The notes under the pieces were generated by a model. That model had not been told where the DNA came from, made no database searches, and saw only the letters and a list, made by a program, of their open reading frames with translations. This document shows positions 36,384-44,370 of a stretch of 64,000 bases of DNA, one piece after another. Source of the DNA: Mycobacteroides abscessus ATCC 19977 (lineage in GTDB: Bacteria > Actinomycetota > Actinomycetes > Mycobacteriales > Mycobacteriaceae); contig NC_010397.1 of the NCBI RefSeq assembly GCF_000069185.1, positions 1,054,001 through 1,118,000 on the forward strand, written 5' to 3'. A program made the position numbers and the translations under genes. Position 1 is the first letter of the stretch. Each line of letters begins with the position of its first letter.

Positions 36384-37946
36384 ATGTCGACACTACGGAT
36401 GCCGAGGCGGATGCGAGACTCCAGCACGGCCATATTTACTCCACTGCGGGCAACCAGCTCATCGGTATCGCTGCGCTGGCGCGTGATGCTGCTCGCAATG
36501 TCCATGGTGGCGATGGTCGTGGTGCTCATGGCCGTCGCTTCGTACCTGCTGGTGTCCACCGCGTTGTATCGCGATGTTGACAAGCAGCTCAACGATCGCG
36601 CCAACCTGCTGATCGGCAGTGGGTTGCTCTCGGTCGATCCACGCCGCGCCATCGAAGGCACCGCATATTCGGCCGACGTCAACGCCAAGCTGATCTTCCC
36701 GGGGCTCATCACCTTCTCGGCGACGCAGCAGGGTCAAACCATTCCCTACGGCACACCCGAGCAGGCGGTAACCCGGGGCGATCTGCAGCAGTCGCTGCGT
36801 ACCGTCAATCACCAACGCGTGCTTGCTCTTCGTCTCGACAACGGCAGCACGCTGATCATGGCCAAATCGCTCGATCCCACCGACACGGTGCTGCGGCGGC
36901 TGGGCTGGGTGCTGCTGATCGTCGGTGGCGTGGGTGTCGCGGTGGCAGCCGCGGCCGGGGCCATGGTGGCCGGCACCGGGCTACGTCCTGTGGCGAGGCT
37001 CACCGATGCCGCCGAACGCGTGGCCAGAACCGATGACCTGCGCCCTATCGCCGTCACCGGCAGCGACGAGCTGGCGCGGCTCACTATCAGTTTCAACACG
37101 ATGCTGCGCGCCCTGGCCGAGTCTCGGGACCGCCAGGCGCGATTGGTGACCGACGCCGGCCACGAGCTGCGTACCCCGCTCACATCGCTGCGCACCAACA
37201 CCGAGCTGCTGATGGCCGCCATGCAGCCGGGTGCTCCCAGGCTGCCTGACGAAGAAATGCAGGCGCTGCAGCAAGATGTGATCGCCCAAATCGAGGAATT
37301 GTCCACGCTGGTGGGCGATCTGGTCGATCTGGCACGGGGAGACGGCGCCGACATCGTGCACGAGCCAGTCGACATGGTTGAGGTGGTGGAGGGCACACTC
37401 GAGCGAGTTCGTCGCCGCCGCAACGATATTGAATTCGATGTCGTGATGCAGCCCTGGCAGGTGTACGGCGATGCGGCGGGACTGTCGCGGGCCGTCCTCA
37501 ATTTGCTCGACAACGCGGCCAAATGGAGCCCCTCGGGAACCGCGGTGTCGGTGCGGCTGGCGCAGGTTGATGCCGCCCATGCCGAACTCGTCATTTCCGA
37601 CCACGGCCCGGGAATCCCGCCGGCCGAACGCGACCTGGTCTTCGAGCGGTTCTACCGGGCCACCCCGGCGCGGGGAATGCCCGGCTCCGGCTTGGGGTTG
37701 GCCATCGTTAAGCAGGTAGTGCTCAAACATGGTGGCGCCATTAAGGTTGAAGAGACTGATCCCGGTGCAGTGATCGACGGTGAACCGGCCCCCGGGACAT
37801 CCATGCACGTGCTTCTGCCGGGCAGGCCCGGACCCATTGTTCGGCCGAACATGGGCGATACGGCCGGCCGCCGGAACTCTGGGCCGAACGCGAGGGAGAT
37901 CTCAGTGGATTCTCAGTCCGTTCCGGCAGCGTGGCGCCCAAGCTAG
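36384..37946 (+). CDS. mprB: Sensor histidine kinase MprB
   Basis: A 520-residue kinase with membrane segments near residues 35-57 and 165-195 flanking an extracytoplasmic sensor domain, a HAMP region (LRPVARLTDAAERVARTDDL), a dimerisation domain with the phospho-histidine in DAGHELRTPLTSLRTN near 256, and an ATPase domain with NLLDNAAKWS, DHGPGIPPAERDLVFERF and GSGLGLAIVKQV. In M. tuberculosis it responds to SDS and envelope damage through an extracytoplasmic loop bound by DnaK. The end of the gene contains an MprA-type box for pepD. Confidence 0.95.
   Translation: MSTLRMPRRMRDSSTAIFTPLRATSSSVSLRWRVMLLAMSMVAMVVVLMAVASYLLVSTALYRDVDKQLNDRANLLIGSGLLSVDPRRAIEGTAYSADVNAKLIFPGLITFSATQQGQTIPYGTPEQAVTRGDLQQSLRTVNHQRVLALRLDNGSTLIMAKSLDPTDTVLRRLGWVLLIVGGVGVAVAAAAGAMVAGTGLRPVARLTDAAERVARTDDLRPIAVTGSDELARLTISFNTMLRALAESRDRQARLVTDAGHELRTPLTSLRTNTELLMAAMQPGAPRLPDEEMQALQQDVIAQIEELSTLVGDLVDLARGDGADIVHEPVDMVEVVEGTLERVRRRRNDIEFDVVMQPWQVYGDAAGLSRAVLNLLDNAAKWSPSGTAVSVRLAQVDAAHAELVISDHGPGIPPAERDLVFERFYRATPARGMPGSGLGLAIVKQVVLKHGGAIKVEETDPGAVIDGEPAPGTSMHVLLPGRPGPIVRPNMGDTAGRRNSGPNAREISVDSQSVPAAWRPS
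37899..37917 (+). promoter_or_regulatory. MprA-type direct repeat upstream of pepD
   Basis: Two CTCAG repeats at 37901 and 37912, 11 bases apart, lie inside the 3' end of mprB and 72 bases before pepD. pepD is a known direct target of MprA. Confidence 0.6.
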
Positions 37947-37987
37947 ATGATCCCGAACGCCTATGAAGGACTGGTGAGGAAGCAGCT

Positions 37988-39301
37988 ATGACCAACGACC
38001 CGCACGGCAGCTGGGCATACCGGCCGTCCGGCTCCTACTCGGGGCAACATGGGCATCATCAGGCGCCGAACCATCACGCCCAGTCCAGCCACCATTACCA
38101 GGGGCAGTCGTACGGATACCCGTCGCAGCAGCCACAGCAGCGTCCGGCTCAGCAGCCGCAGCGGCAGGCGCAGCCCAAGGGGCGGAGTAGCGGCGGGCTC
38201 GTGGTGGGCGCCGTTGTCCTGGCCCTGGTTTCAGGCGGTCTGGGAGGAACGGTCGGTGCCGTTGTCGCCGATCGTCAGCACAAGGCACCCGTCGTCACCA
38301 GCAGCAGCACCGGGCTGACCCCCATCGCGCCGGGCCGTCCGCCCGCTGCTCAGCCGGTCGCCTCGCTACCGGCCGGATCGGTGGAACAGGTTGCGGCCAA
38401 AGTGCTTCCGAGCGTCGTCAAGCTGGAAACCATCATGGGCCGGTCGAGTGAAGAGGGATCCGGAGTGATTCTCTCCGCCGACGGATTGGTGCTCACCAAC
38501 GCCCACGTGGTGCAGGCGGCGGGGGATCCCGGCGCCAAGACCACCGCCACCATCGCTGGCGGAAAGACCTCCCCATTCACCGTGGTCGGAATCGATCCCG
38601 GCACCGATATCGCGGTGGTTCGCATCACCGGGGCCTCGGGTCTCACCCCGATAGCATTGGGTTCCTCCGCGAATTTGGTTGTGGGCCAATCGGTTGTTGC
38701 GATCGGATCTCCGCTGGGTCTCGACGGCACCGTCACCACCGGCATCGTCAGCTCACTGAACCGTCCGGTGTTCACCGCGGGGCAGGCCGGTAATCAGGAC
38801 ACCGTGCTGGACGCCATCCAGACGGATGCCGCGATCAACCCGGGTAACTCCGGGGGCGCGCTGGTCAATCTGAACGGCGAGCTGGTGGGGATCAACTCCG
38901 CGATCGCAACCATGGGCGGAGACTCCAGCGGCGAAACGCAGGGCGGATCTATCGGCCTCGGCTTTGCGATTCCGGTCGACCAGGCCAAACGTGTCGCCGA
39001 TCAGCTGATCACCAACGGCCGCGCCACCCACGCCTCGCTCGGTGTCCGGGTAGGCAATGACAAGGAGGTCCAGGGCGCCCGGATCGTCGAGGTGGTCGCC
39101 GGCGGCGCCGCAGAGAAGGCCGGCATCCCCAATGGGGCGGTCGTCACGAAGGTCGACAACCGCCCTGTGAACAGCGCCGATGGACTCGTGGCAGCGGTGC
39201 GGTCCAAAGCGCCCGGCGACAAGGTGACATTGACGTATACCGATGGCAACGGCGGCCAGGAGAAGACCGCCGACGTGACACTGGGTGAGGTCGCCCGATG
39301 A
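37988..39301 (+). CDS. pepD: HtrA-like serine protease PepD
   Basis: A 437-residue membrane-anchored HtrA protease/chaperone. The N-terminal about 65 residues are Gln/His/Pro-rich, a membrane segment (about 72-95, GGLVVGAVVLALVSGGLGG) follows, and the trypsin-like domain has His in LTNAHVVQA, Asp in PGTDIAVVRI and Ser in NPGNSGGAL. The PDZ domain (about 345-430) contains ASLGVRVGNDKE and VVTKVDNRPVNSADGL. PepD degrades misfolded envelope proteins and feeds back on MprAB and SigE. It overlaps moaB2 by four bases. Confidence 0.95.
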   Translation: MTNDPHGSWAYRPSGSYSGQHGHHQAPNHHAQSSHHYQGQSYGYPSQQPQQRPAQQPQRQAQPKGRSSGGLVVGAVVLALVSGGLGGTVGAVVADRQHKAPVVTSSSTGLTPIAPGRPPAAQPVASLPAGSVEQVAAKVLPSVVKLETIMGRSSEEGSGVILSADGLVLTNAHVVQAAGDPGAKTTATIAGGKTSPFTVVGIDPGTDIAVVRITGASGLTPIALGSSANLVVGQSVVAIGSPLGLDGTVTTGIVSSLNRPVFTAGQAGNQDTVLDAIQTDAAINPGNSGGALVNLNGELVGINSAIATMGGDSSGETQGGSIGLGFAIPVDQAKRVADQLITNGRATHASLGVRVGNDKEVQGARIVEVVAGGAAEKAGIPNGAVVTKVDNRPVNSADGLVAAVRSKAPGDKVTLTYTDGNGGQEKTADVTLGEVAR

Positions 39302-39834
39302 CCTCCATGTCCCCGCGAACGGTTACGGTTGCTTCCATGGCAGAGCTTGAGGCAGGACCGGTTGGGCGATCTCTGGTCGTCATCGTCAACGACAGGACAG
39401 CCCACGGTGACCAGGACACTAGTGGTCCGCTCGTCACCGAGCTGCTCGCCGAGGCCGGGTTTGTGGTCGACGGTGTGGTGGTTGTCGAAAATGACCTGTC
39501 GGAGATTCAAAACGCGGTGAACACCGCGGTCATCGGTGGAGTGGACCTGGTGGTGACCGTCGGAGGCACCGGCGTCACTCCGCGTGATGTCGCACCCGAG
39601 GCGACACAGCCCCTGCTCGATCGTGAGCTGCTGGGCATCGCCGAGGCGATCCGGTCGTCCGGGCTCGCGGCGGGCGTCACCGAGGCGGGCCTTTCGCGCG
39701 GTGTCGCGGGCATTTCGGGTAGCACGCTGGTGGTCAACATCGCCGGTTCGCGTGCAGCGGTGCGTGACGGCATGGCCACGCTGACGCCCATGGCGATTCA
39801 GATCATCGAGCAGCTATCTAGTCTGGAGATCTGA
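39298..39834 (+). CDS. moaB2: MoaB/Mog-like molybdopterin-binding protein MoaB2
   Basis: A 178-residue MogA/MoaB fold protein. The core motifs SLVVIVNDRTAHGDQDTSGPLV, VTVGGTGVTPRDVAPEATQPLL and GISGSTLVVNIAGSRAAVRDGM match the molybdopterin adenylyltransferase family. The ATG at 39298 overlaps the pepD stop (ATGA); an internal ATG at 39337 (MAELEAGPVGRS) gives a length nearer the family N-terminus and is an alternative start. It corresponds to Rv0984. In M. tuberculosis this protein is reported to be an anti-sigma-A factor as well as a cofactor-family protein. Confidence 0.92.
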   Translation: MTSMSPRTVTVASMAELEAGPVGRSLVVIVNDRTAHGDQDTSGPLVTELLAEAGFVVDGVVVVENDLSEIQNAVNTAVIGGVDLVVTVGGTGVTPRDVAPEATQPLLDRELLGIAEAIRSSGLAAGVTEAGLSRGVAGISGSTLVVNIAGSRAAVRDGMATLTPMAIQIIEQLSSLEI

Positions 39835-39838
39835 CCGG

Positions 39839-40042
39839 GTGTCACCTCGGGATAGCCGAGATTGTGACCTTCGCCACAAAAATGGTGAAGGTGGAACAAC
39901 TGCCAGCAATGCGGACATCGACCGGATCTTCGGTCAGACCATGCCTTCGCTGGGTCCAGATGAACGTGACATGAACGACTCACACGGTGCGCGTGAGGGC
40001 GACCAATGGTTGCGTGACAACGTTCCGCCTCATCACGGCTAG
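39839..40042 (+). CDS. Small hypothetical protein after moaB2
   Basis: A 67-codon ORF starting at a GTG five bases after the moaB2 stop, with GGAG 10 bases upstream. The C-terminal half (SNADIDRIFGQTMPSLGPDE, then WLRDNVPPHHG) looks like a real small mycobacterial protein: it is rich in Asp, Arg and Asn and lacks the odd Arg/Pro bias of shadow frames. The N-terminal part is less convincing. The remaining gap to 40345 holds the long leader and promoter region of the first porin, with no further gene. Confidence 0.4.
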   Translation: MSPRDSRDCDLRHKNGEGGTTASNADIDRIFGQTMPSLGPDERDMNDSHGAREGDQWLRDNVPPHHG

Positions 40043-40345
40043 GGAATTCCCGCATATCGAATGCATAAATGGGGCAGGTCGCCAATCACGGATACCCATC
40101 CGGGGTGCAGGTTCCCCGATGCTCTCTGATTGTTTTCCAGCAAATTCATTGTTCACCCGGATGTTAACTTGCGGACGTCTTGGGTTTGGCTAACTTCCGG
40201 CTCACAGGCCCGCCTGGGGGTAGGTGATGCGAGGGCTACCAGATCGAATGTTCAGATTGCCGCGCCGTCACCGTGCCGATATCGTCCTTCTGTCCGTCGC
40301 TAAGGAAATTCTCATGTTCGCCATGAGGGGACTGATAGGAACAGA

Positions 40346-41017
40346 ATGAAGCTGTTGGGCAAGGTATCGGGCTGGGCCCGCCGCGGTGTGCTGGCGGTCG
40401 GCGCTCTGCTTATGACTCTTGTTGCTCTCATTGCGACGACGGCGACGGCGCATGCGGGTCTAGATGATGAACTGACGCTGGTTGATGGCAAGGGGCGCTT
40501 GCTGCGGATTCAGCAGTGGGACACTTTTCTCAACGGTGTGTTTCCGTTGGACCGCAACCGTCTGACGCGTGAGTGGTTCCACTCGGGCCGTGCGGTTTAT
40601 GAGGTGACGGGCGCAGGCTCGGACACCTTCGAGGGGACCCTGGAGTTGGGTTACCAGGTTGGTTACCCGTGGTCGTTGGGTGTGGGCTTGAACTTCAACT
40701 ACACGACGCCCAACACCTCGATTCTCTACGGTATTCCGAACGCGTTCGGCGGTAGCCCCGAAGCGTCGTATGTGCAGACGACCAACCTGTTGCCCAGTGC
40801 TGGTATCAACGTCGACCTGGGCAACGGCCCCGGCATTCAGGAAGTCGCCACCTTCTCGGTAGCGGTTGCCGGTCCGAAGGGTGCGGTGGCGGTGTCCAAC
40901 GCGCACGGCACCGTGACCGGTGCGGCCGGTGGTGTGCTGCTTCGTCCCTACGCGCGGTTGATCAGTTCCGCCGGGGACAGTGTGACCACCTACGGCGAGA
41001 CCTGGGACATGAAGTAG
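40346..41017 (+). CDS. MspA-type porin, copy 1
   Basis: A 223-residue precursor. A 37-residue Sec signal (MKLLGKVSGWARRGVLAVGA... ending ATAHA) precedes a mature part beginning GLDDELTLVDGKGRLLRIQQ. The MspA hallmarks WDTFLNGVFPLDRNRLTREW, FEGTLELGYQVGYPWSLGVG and GPGIQEVATFSV and the C-terminal VTTYGETWDMK are all present. MspA porins form octameric outer-membrane channels for small hydrophilic nutrients and some drugs. The mature part differs from copy 2 by about three residues, whereas the signal peptide and flanks are unrelated. Confidence 0.96.
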   Translation: MKLLGKVSGWARRGVLAVGALLMTLVALIATTATAHAGLDDELTLVDGKGRLLRIQQWDTFLNGVFPLDRNRLTREWFHSGRAVYEVTGAGSDTFEGTLELGYQVGYPWSLGVGLNFNYTTPNTSILYGIPNAFGGSPEASYVQTTNLLPSAGINVDLGNGPGIQEVATFSVAVAGPKGAVAVSNAHGTVTGAAGGVLLRPYARLISSAGDSVTTYGETWDMK

Positions 41018-41210
41018 GCAGGTATCCCTGCCGCAACCAGGCGCCAAGGCCTACCCCATATCGGTCATTTCGCGGACGGTTGCTCGCGATGCCTCGTCGC
41101 GGTGTTCGCGGCCGTTGGGCCGGTCTTGGGGCAACGTCGGGCGCAAGGGTGTTGTTGCGCTGACAATGCGGACGGCGCCGGGGTCGGGATGTGCCCGCGC
41201 CCTTTCTCGC

Positions 41211-41273
41211 CGCTACGCGTGTTTGATCGGTTCCGCGTGGCCTACGTACGGCAAGACCTGGGATATGAAGTAG
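41211..41273 (+). pseudogene. Relic of a third MspA-type porin (3' end only)
   Basis: The sequence translates as RYACLIGSAWPTYGKTWDMK followed by TAG, a degraded match to the porin terminus PYARLISSAGDSVTTYGETWDMK with four residues deleted. The DNA keeps stretches such as GACCTGGGA-ATGAAGTAG. Nothing upstream in the same gap (41018-41210) is clearly porin. It lies exactly between the two intact copies. Confidence 0.75.
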
Positions 41274-41479
41274 TCGCCATTACTGAATAGGTCCATGGTC
41301 ATAGGACACTGCATGTACACGGGATCTGTGTATCTGCTGTGAGTTAGCCTCCCCGAAACATTCAAGAAACTCACAGAGATGATTTAGCCGTTACGTTTGG
41401 CCCGCCTGAGCAACAATGTGGTCTTGGCGAGGTAGGCATTTGCCCTGGCGTTCATTCGCCCGAGAATTGAGGGAACCAA

Positions 41480-42148
41480 ATGAGAACGGTTGGCATCCGG
41501 CGGGTTGTGCAGAGCACCCTCACGTCACTGATACTCGTCGTCGGCATGGTGGGCCTGACGGTTATCGGCACCGGTACGGCGCATGCGGGTCTAGACGATG
41601 AACTGACGCTGGTTGATGGCAAGGGGCGCTTGCTGCGGATCCAGCAGTGGGACACTTTTCTCAACGGTGTGTTTCCGTTGGACCGCAACCGCCTGACGCG
41701 TGAGTGGTTCCACTCCGGTCGCGCTGCGTACGAAGTGACGGGTGCGGGCTCGGACACCTTCGAGGGCACCTTGGAGTTGGGTTACCAGGTGGGTTACCCG
41801 TGGTCGTTGGGTGTGGGTTTGAACTTCAACTACACGACGCCCAACACCTCGATTCTCTACGGTATTCCGAACGCGTTCGGCGGTACTCCCGAGGCCTCGT
41901 ATGTGCAGACGACCAACCTGTTGCCCAGTGCCGGTATCAATGTCGACCTGGGCAACGGCCCCGGCATTCAGGAAGTCGCCACCTTCTCAGTGGCTATCGC
42001 CGGTCCGAAGGGTGCGGTGGCGGTGTCCAACGCGCACGGCACCGTGACCGGTGCGGCCGGTGGTGTGCTGCTTCGTCCCTACGCGCGTTTGATCAGTTCC
42101 GCCGGGGACAGTGTGACCACCTACGGCGAGACCTGGGACATGAAGTAG
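41480..42148 (+). CDS. MspA-type porin, copy 2
   Basis: A 222-residue porin precursor with a different 36-residue signal (MRTVGIRRVVQSTLTSLILV... ending GTAHA) and a mature chain almost identical to copy 1: the visible differences are A for V in GRAAYEV, T for S in GGTPE and I for V in SVAIAG. DNA identity begins at GCGCATGCGGGT, the signal-cleavage codons, and stops at the TAG. Tandem porin pairs are known from the M. chelonae-abscessus group. A shared terminator separates it from mscL. Confidence 0.96.
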   Translation: MRTVGIRRVVQSTLTSLILVVGMVGLTVIGTGTAHAGLDDELTLVDGKGRLLRIQQWDTFLNGVFPLDRNRLTREWFHSGRAAYEVTGAGSDTFEGTLELGYQVGYPWSLGVGLNFNYTTPNTSILYGIPNAFGGTPEASYVQTTNLLPSAGINVDLGNGPGIQEVATFSVAIAGPKGAVAVSNAHGTVTGAAGGVLLRPYARLISSAGDSVTTYGETWDMK

Positions 42149-42157
42149 TGGCGGCAC

Positions 42158-42193
42158 GAGCAGAAGAAGGCGCTAGGACGCCTTCTTCTGCTC
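42158..42193. terminator. Shared terminator of porin copy 2 and mscL
   Basis: A perfect 15-base stem GAGCAGAAGAAGGCG/CGCCTTCTTCTGCTC with a six-base loop CTAGGA. The right arm and part of the loop are the last codons and stop of mscL, so coding sequence doubles as a terminator stem for the convergent porin transcript. Confidence 0.75.
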
Positions 42194-42568
42194 AGCCAGC
42201 AGGTCGCGAATCTCCACGAGCAGCTCTGCCTCGGTTTGGGCAGCAGGCTCTTCGCCGGACTTGGCCAGCCGTTCTTTGATCGTGTTGTACGGCAGCACAA
42301 CCAGGAAGTAGACGACCGCCGCGATCAGGACGAAGTTGATGGTCGCGGTCACCAGGACGTTGAAGTCCAGATACTGCCCGCCACCGATGCCGACCTTGAG
42401 CGCAGGGTGATCCGAATCCGGGCCCGTGCCAATCCGATTGATCAACGGCTGAATAATGGCGTCACTGAACTTGGTGACCAGCGCGGTGAAGGCCGCTCCG
42501 ATGACCACCGCAACCGCGAGGTCAATGACGTTGCCACGCAGCAGAAAATCTCTGAATCCCTTAAGCAT
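42173..42568 (-). CDS. mscL: Large-conductance mechanosensitive channel
   Basis: A 131-residue MscL. The amphipathic N-terminus and first helix ([31 protein letters not shown]), a periplasmic loop, the second helix ([20 protein letters not shown]) and a charged C-terminal bundle ([15 protein letters not shown]) are clear. It opens under membrane tension in hypo-osmotic shock. It corresponds to Rv0985c. It lies just downstream of, and probably with, the SAF-domain gene on the minus strand (9-base gap). Confidence 0.96.
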   Translation of the reverse strand: MLKGFRDFLLRGNVIDLAVAVVIGAAFTALVTKFSDAIIQPLINRIGTGPDSDHPALKVGIGGGQYLDFNVLVTATINFVLIAAVVYFLVVLPYNTIKERLAKSGEEPAAQTEAELLVEIRDLLAEQKKAS

Positions 42569-42577
42569 GATCCGACC

Positions 42578-43252
42578 TTAACGGAAGGTCAGCGTTACCG
42601 CCTGCACTAGCGCGATTGCGGCGACACGATTTGCCTGCTGCGGCGGCAATGCGACCATTACCACCCTTTCGGTCCCAACGCCTTTGGCGGCGGGCTTCGG
42701 CGACACCAGCACCACCACCGCGCCGCTCGCCAGGACCGTCGGCTCGGCAGGGGTGTCGCGCGCCGCACCCGGCTCGTGTCCGGCCACCGTCAAGATGTCG
42801 ACCACATCTCCGGTACGGATCATGTCTACGGTGGCGGCGTCGGCCAGCGGTACAGGCACTATGCGGGCGTCCTTGCCGGCGGCCGACTCCGCCAATCGGG
42901 GACCCAACACCCGTACGTCGGTCAGCATTTCGCCGCGACGAACCGGTCCGGCCAGTGTCGCGCCGAACAGTGTGGCGGATTCGGTGCGTACGCCGTCGGG
43001 AAGGATTGTTGTGGAACGCTTTTCAAGCCGCACATCGTCACTGCTCAGGATCGTGCCGGGAGACAGGTCGCGGGCGGCGACCACCACCTCGGCGCGGTCA
43101 TCGGCCGGGTCGGGGCGAAATGCCAGTAATGCCGCGAAGAGCACCAGAATTGCTGCCGCGATCCTGCGAGCCAGCACCGTGCGGGCCCAATCGGGACGAA
43201 GTGCCGCCGATATGCGCTGCAGTGCAGTGGGATCGAGAGGTGATCGGGCCAT
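42578..43252 (-). CDS. SAF-domain membrane protein
   Basis: A 224-residue protein with one membrane segment (about 29-46, RIAAAILVLFAALLAF) and an extracytoplasmic SAF domain (about 56-120: VVVAARDLSPGTILSSDDVRLE and PVRRGEMLTDVRV), followed by a second beta-rich segment. SAF domains occur in pilus-assembly CpaB/RcpC and antifreeze-like proteins and bind saccharide-like ligands. No pilus genes are adjacent. It corresponds by position to a conserved hypothetical near Rv0990c. Function is unknown. Confidence 0.8.
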   Translation of the reverse strand: MARSPLDPTALQRISAALRPDWARTVLARRIAAAILVLFAALLAFRPDPADDRAEVVVAARDLSPGTILSSDDVRLEKRSTTILPDGVRTESATLFGATLAGPVRRGEMLTDVRVLGPRLAESAAGKDARIVPVPLADAATVDMIRTGDVVDILTVAGHEPGAARDTPAEPTVLASGAVVVLVSPKPAAKGVGTERVVMVALPPQQANRVAAIALVQAVTLTFR

Positions 43253-43316
43253 GCCCTCACGCTAAGGCGACGCACATCCCCGCGTCAGCAGAGAATTTCT
43301 CGCTGTGGATAACTCG

Positions 43317-43643
43317 TCAGCCGGCGGCGGCGGACGCGGTGGCGGTGGAGCTGGACGAGCTCGACGAAGACGACGAGCCGGCCGACGAAGAACCGGAGGA
43401 GTCCGAGGAAGACTTGGATTCGCTCTTGGTTCCGGCGTCACTCTTGGTGGCGGCGTCCACGCTGCCCGAGCGGCTGTCGGTGCGATAGAAGCCGCTGCCC
43501 TTGAACACGATGCCCACCGAGTTGAACAGCTTGCGCAGCTTGCCCGAGCACTTCTGGCACACGGTCAGCGCATCGTCAGTGAACGACTGCACGATGTCGA
43601 ACTTGTCGCCACAGTCGGCACATGCATAGGAATAGGTGGGCAT
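43317..43643 (-). CDS. FmdB-family zinc-ribbon protein (Ruc/Rv0991c-like chaperone)
   Basis: A 108-residue protein. The N-terminal 45 residues are a zinc ribbon with two CxxC pairs (YACADCGDKF and TVCQKCSGKL); the remainder is a disordered Ser/Ala tail. This is the layout of Rv0991c (Ruc), an oxidation-activated chaperone that works with DnaK. A CIRCE element 37 bases upstream supports heat-shock control by HrcA and therefore the chaperone assignment. Confidence 0.88.
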   Translation of the reverse strand: MPTYSYACADCGDKFDIVQSFTDDALTVCQKCSGKLRKLFNSVGIVFKGSGFYRTDSRSGSVDAATKSDAGTKSESKSSSDSSGSSSAGSSSSSSSSSSTATASAAAG

Positions 43644-43679
43644 GGGGGTCCTCCGAAACTGGCAAGCCGTGAAACGCCA

Positions 43680-43706
43680 CTAGCACTCTACCGCTTGGAG
43701 TGCTAG
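43680..43706 (-). promoter_or_regulatory. CIRCE (HrcA) element
   Basis: CTAGCACTC-N9-GAGTGCTAG, a perfect inverted repeat matching the CIRCE consensus TTAGCACTC-N9-GAGTGCTAA except at the outermost base pair. It overlaps the stop codon of the 5-formyl-THF cyclo-ligase gene and precedes the FmdB/Ruc gene. Confidence 0.9.
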
Positions 43707-44266
43707 GTCTGCCACGTCCCCGCGCCGAGTGTGACCAATCCGTCCGCCGTGATCGCATGGGTGATCGGGACATCATGTGGTCCCGCCGGGAGCTCATCGC
43801 GTATCTCGCCGACAAATAGCGGCGTGACCAGGGGCGTCGCCCGCGCGGCGAAGCCCAGGGAGCGGTCGTAGAAGCCGGCGCCCCGCCCCAACCGGTTGCC
43901 CTGCTTGTCCACCGCGAGCGCCGGGACCAGCACAAGCTGAGCCTCGGCGAGGGCGGCGGCCGAACCGGCCACCGGGTTGGCGGGTTCCCGTAGACCGAAA
44001 GGGGCATCGACCAGTTCTTCCCGCGCGTAGTACCCCCAGCGCAGCGCCATGGGGATGCCTGCCTCGTCATTGCGGGCGATGGGCAGCAGAATCCGTACCC
44101 CGCGGTCCAGCAGGGCGTCGAGCATCCGCACCGATCCGGGTTCGGACCCCACCGGCAGGTAGGCGGCGATCACGGAAAGCCCTGAGACCGCGGTGAGGAC
44201 ATGCGCGGCGAGCGCATCGTTTTGCTTTTCGCGCTCAGCAGGCGATATCGCCCGTCGTGCCTGCAC
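43703..44266 (-). CDS. 5-formyltetrahydrofolate cyclo-ligase
   Basis: A 187-residue MTHFS-family enzyme returning 5-formyl-THF to 5,10-methenyl-THF with ATP. It shows YLPVGSEPGSVRMLDALLDRGVRILLPI, the LVPALAVDKQGNRLGRGAGFYDRSL signature (ATP and Mg2+ binding) and a late ELPAGPHDVPI motif. In-frame codons IKEALRQQI directly upstream look like the usual first helix of the family but contain no ATG, GTG or TTG, so the protein may start at an unusual codon (ATC or ATT) or be short at its N-terminus. It corresponds to Rv0992c. Confidence 0.9.
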   Translation of the reverse strand: MQARRAISPAEREKQNDALAAHVLTAVSGLSVIAAYLPVGSEPGSVRMLDALLDRGVRILLPIARNDEAGIPMALRWGYYAREELVDAPFGLREPANPVAGSAAALAEAQLVLVPALAVDKQGNRLGRGAGFYDRSLGFAARATPLVTPLFVGEIRDELPAGPHDVPITHAITADGLVTLGAGTWQT

Positions 44267-44370
44267 AATCTGTTGCCGCAGGGCTTCCTTGATGTTCTGA
44301 GAAGTGCCGATTCCGTGACGCTACCGCCTTGCCAGCGGAATTCCCGGGTCAGTGGTTAGGGTGAGTGGCT

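Larger units (their letters stand above)
40449..42148 (+). repeat. Direct repeat of the mature-porin coding sequence (two copies, about 570 bp)
   Basis: Positions 40449-41017 and 41580-42148 are near-identical over the mature coding region, while the preceding signal-peptide codons, leaders and the following bases are not. The sharp edges at the cleavage site and the stop codon suggest gene conversion or selection on the mature protein acting on an older duplication. Confidence 0.85.

Noticed and set aside
41102..41290. Open frame between the porins as an independent gene
   Set aside because: It runs across the porin relic in a different frame and has no Shine-Dalgarno sequence.
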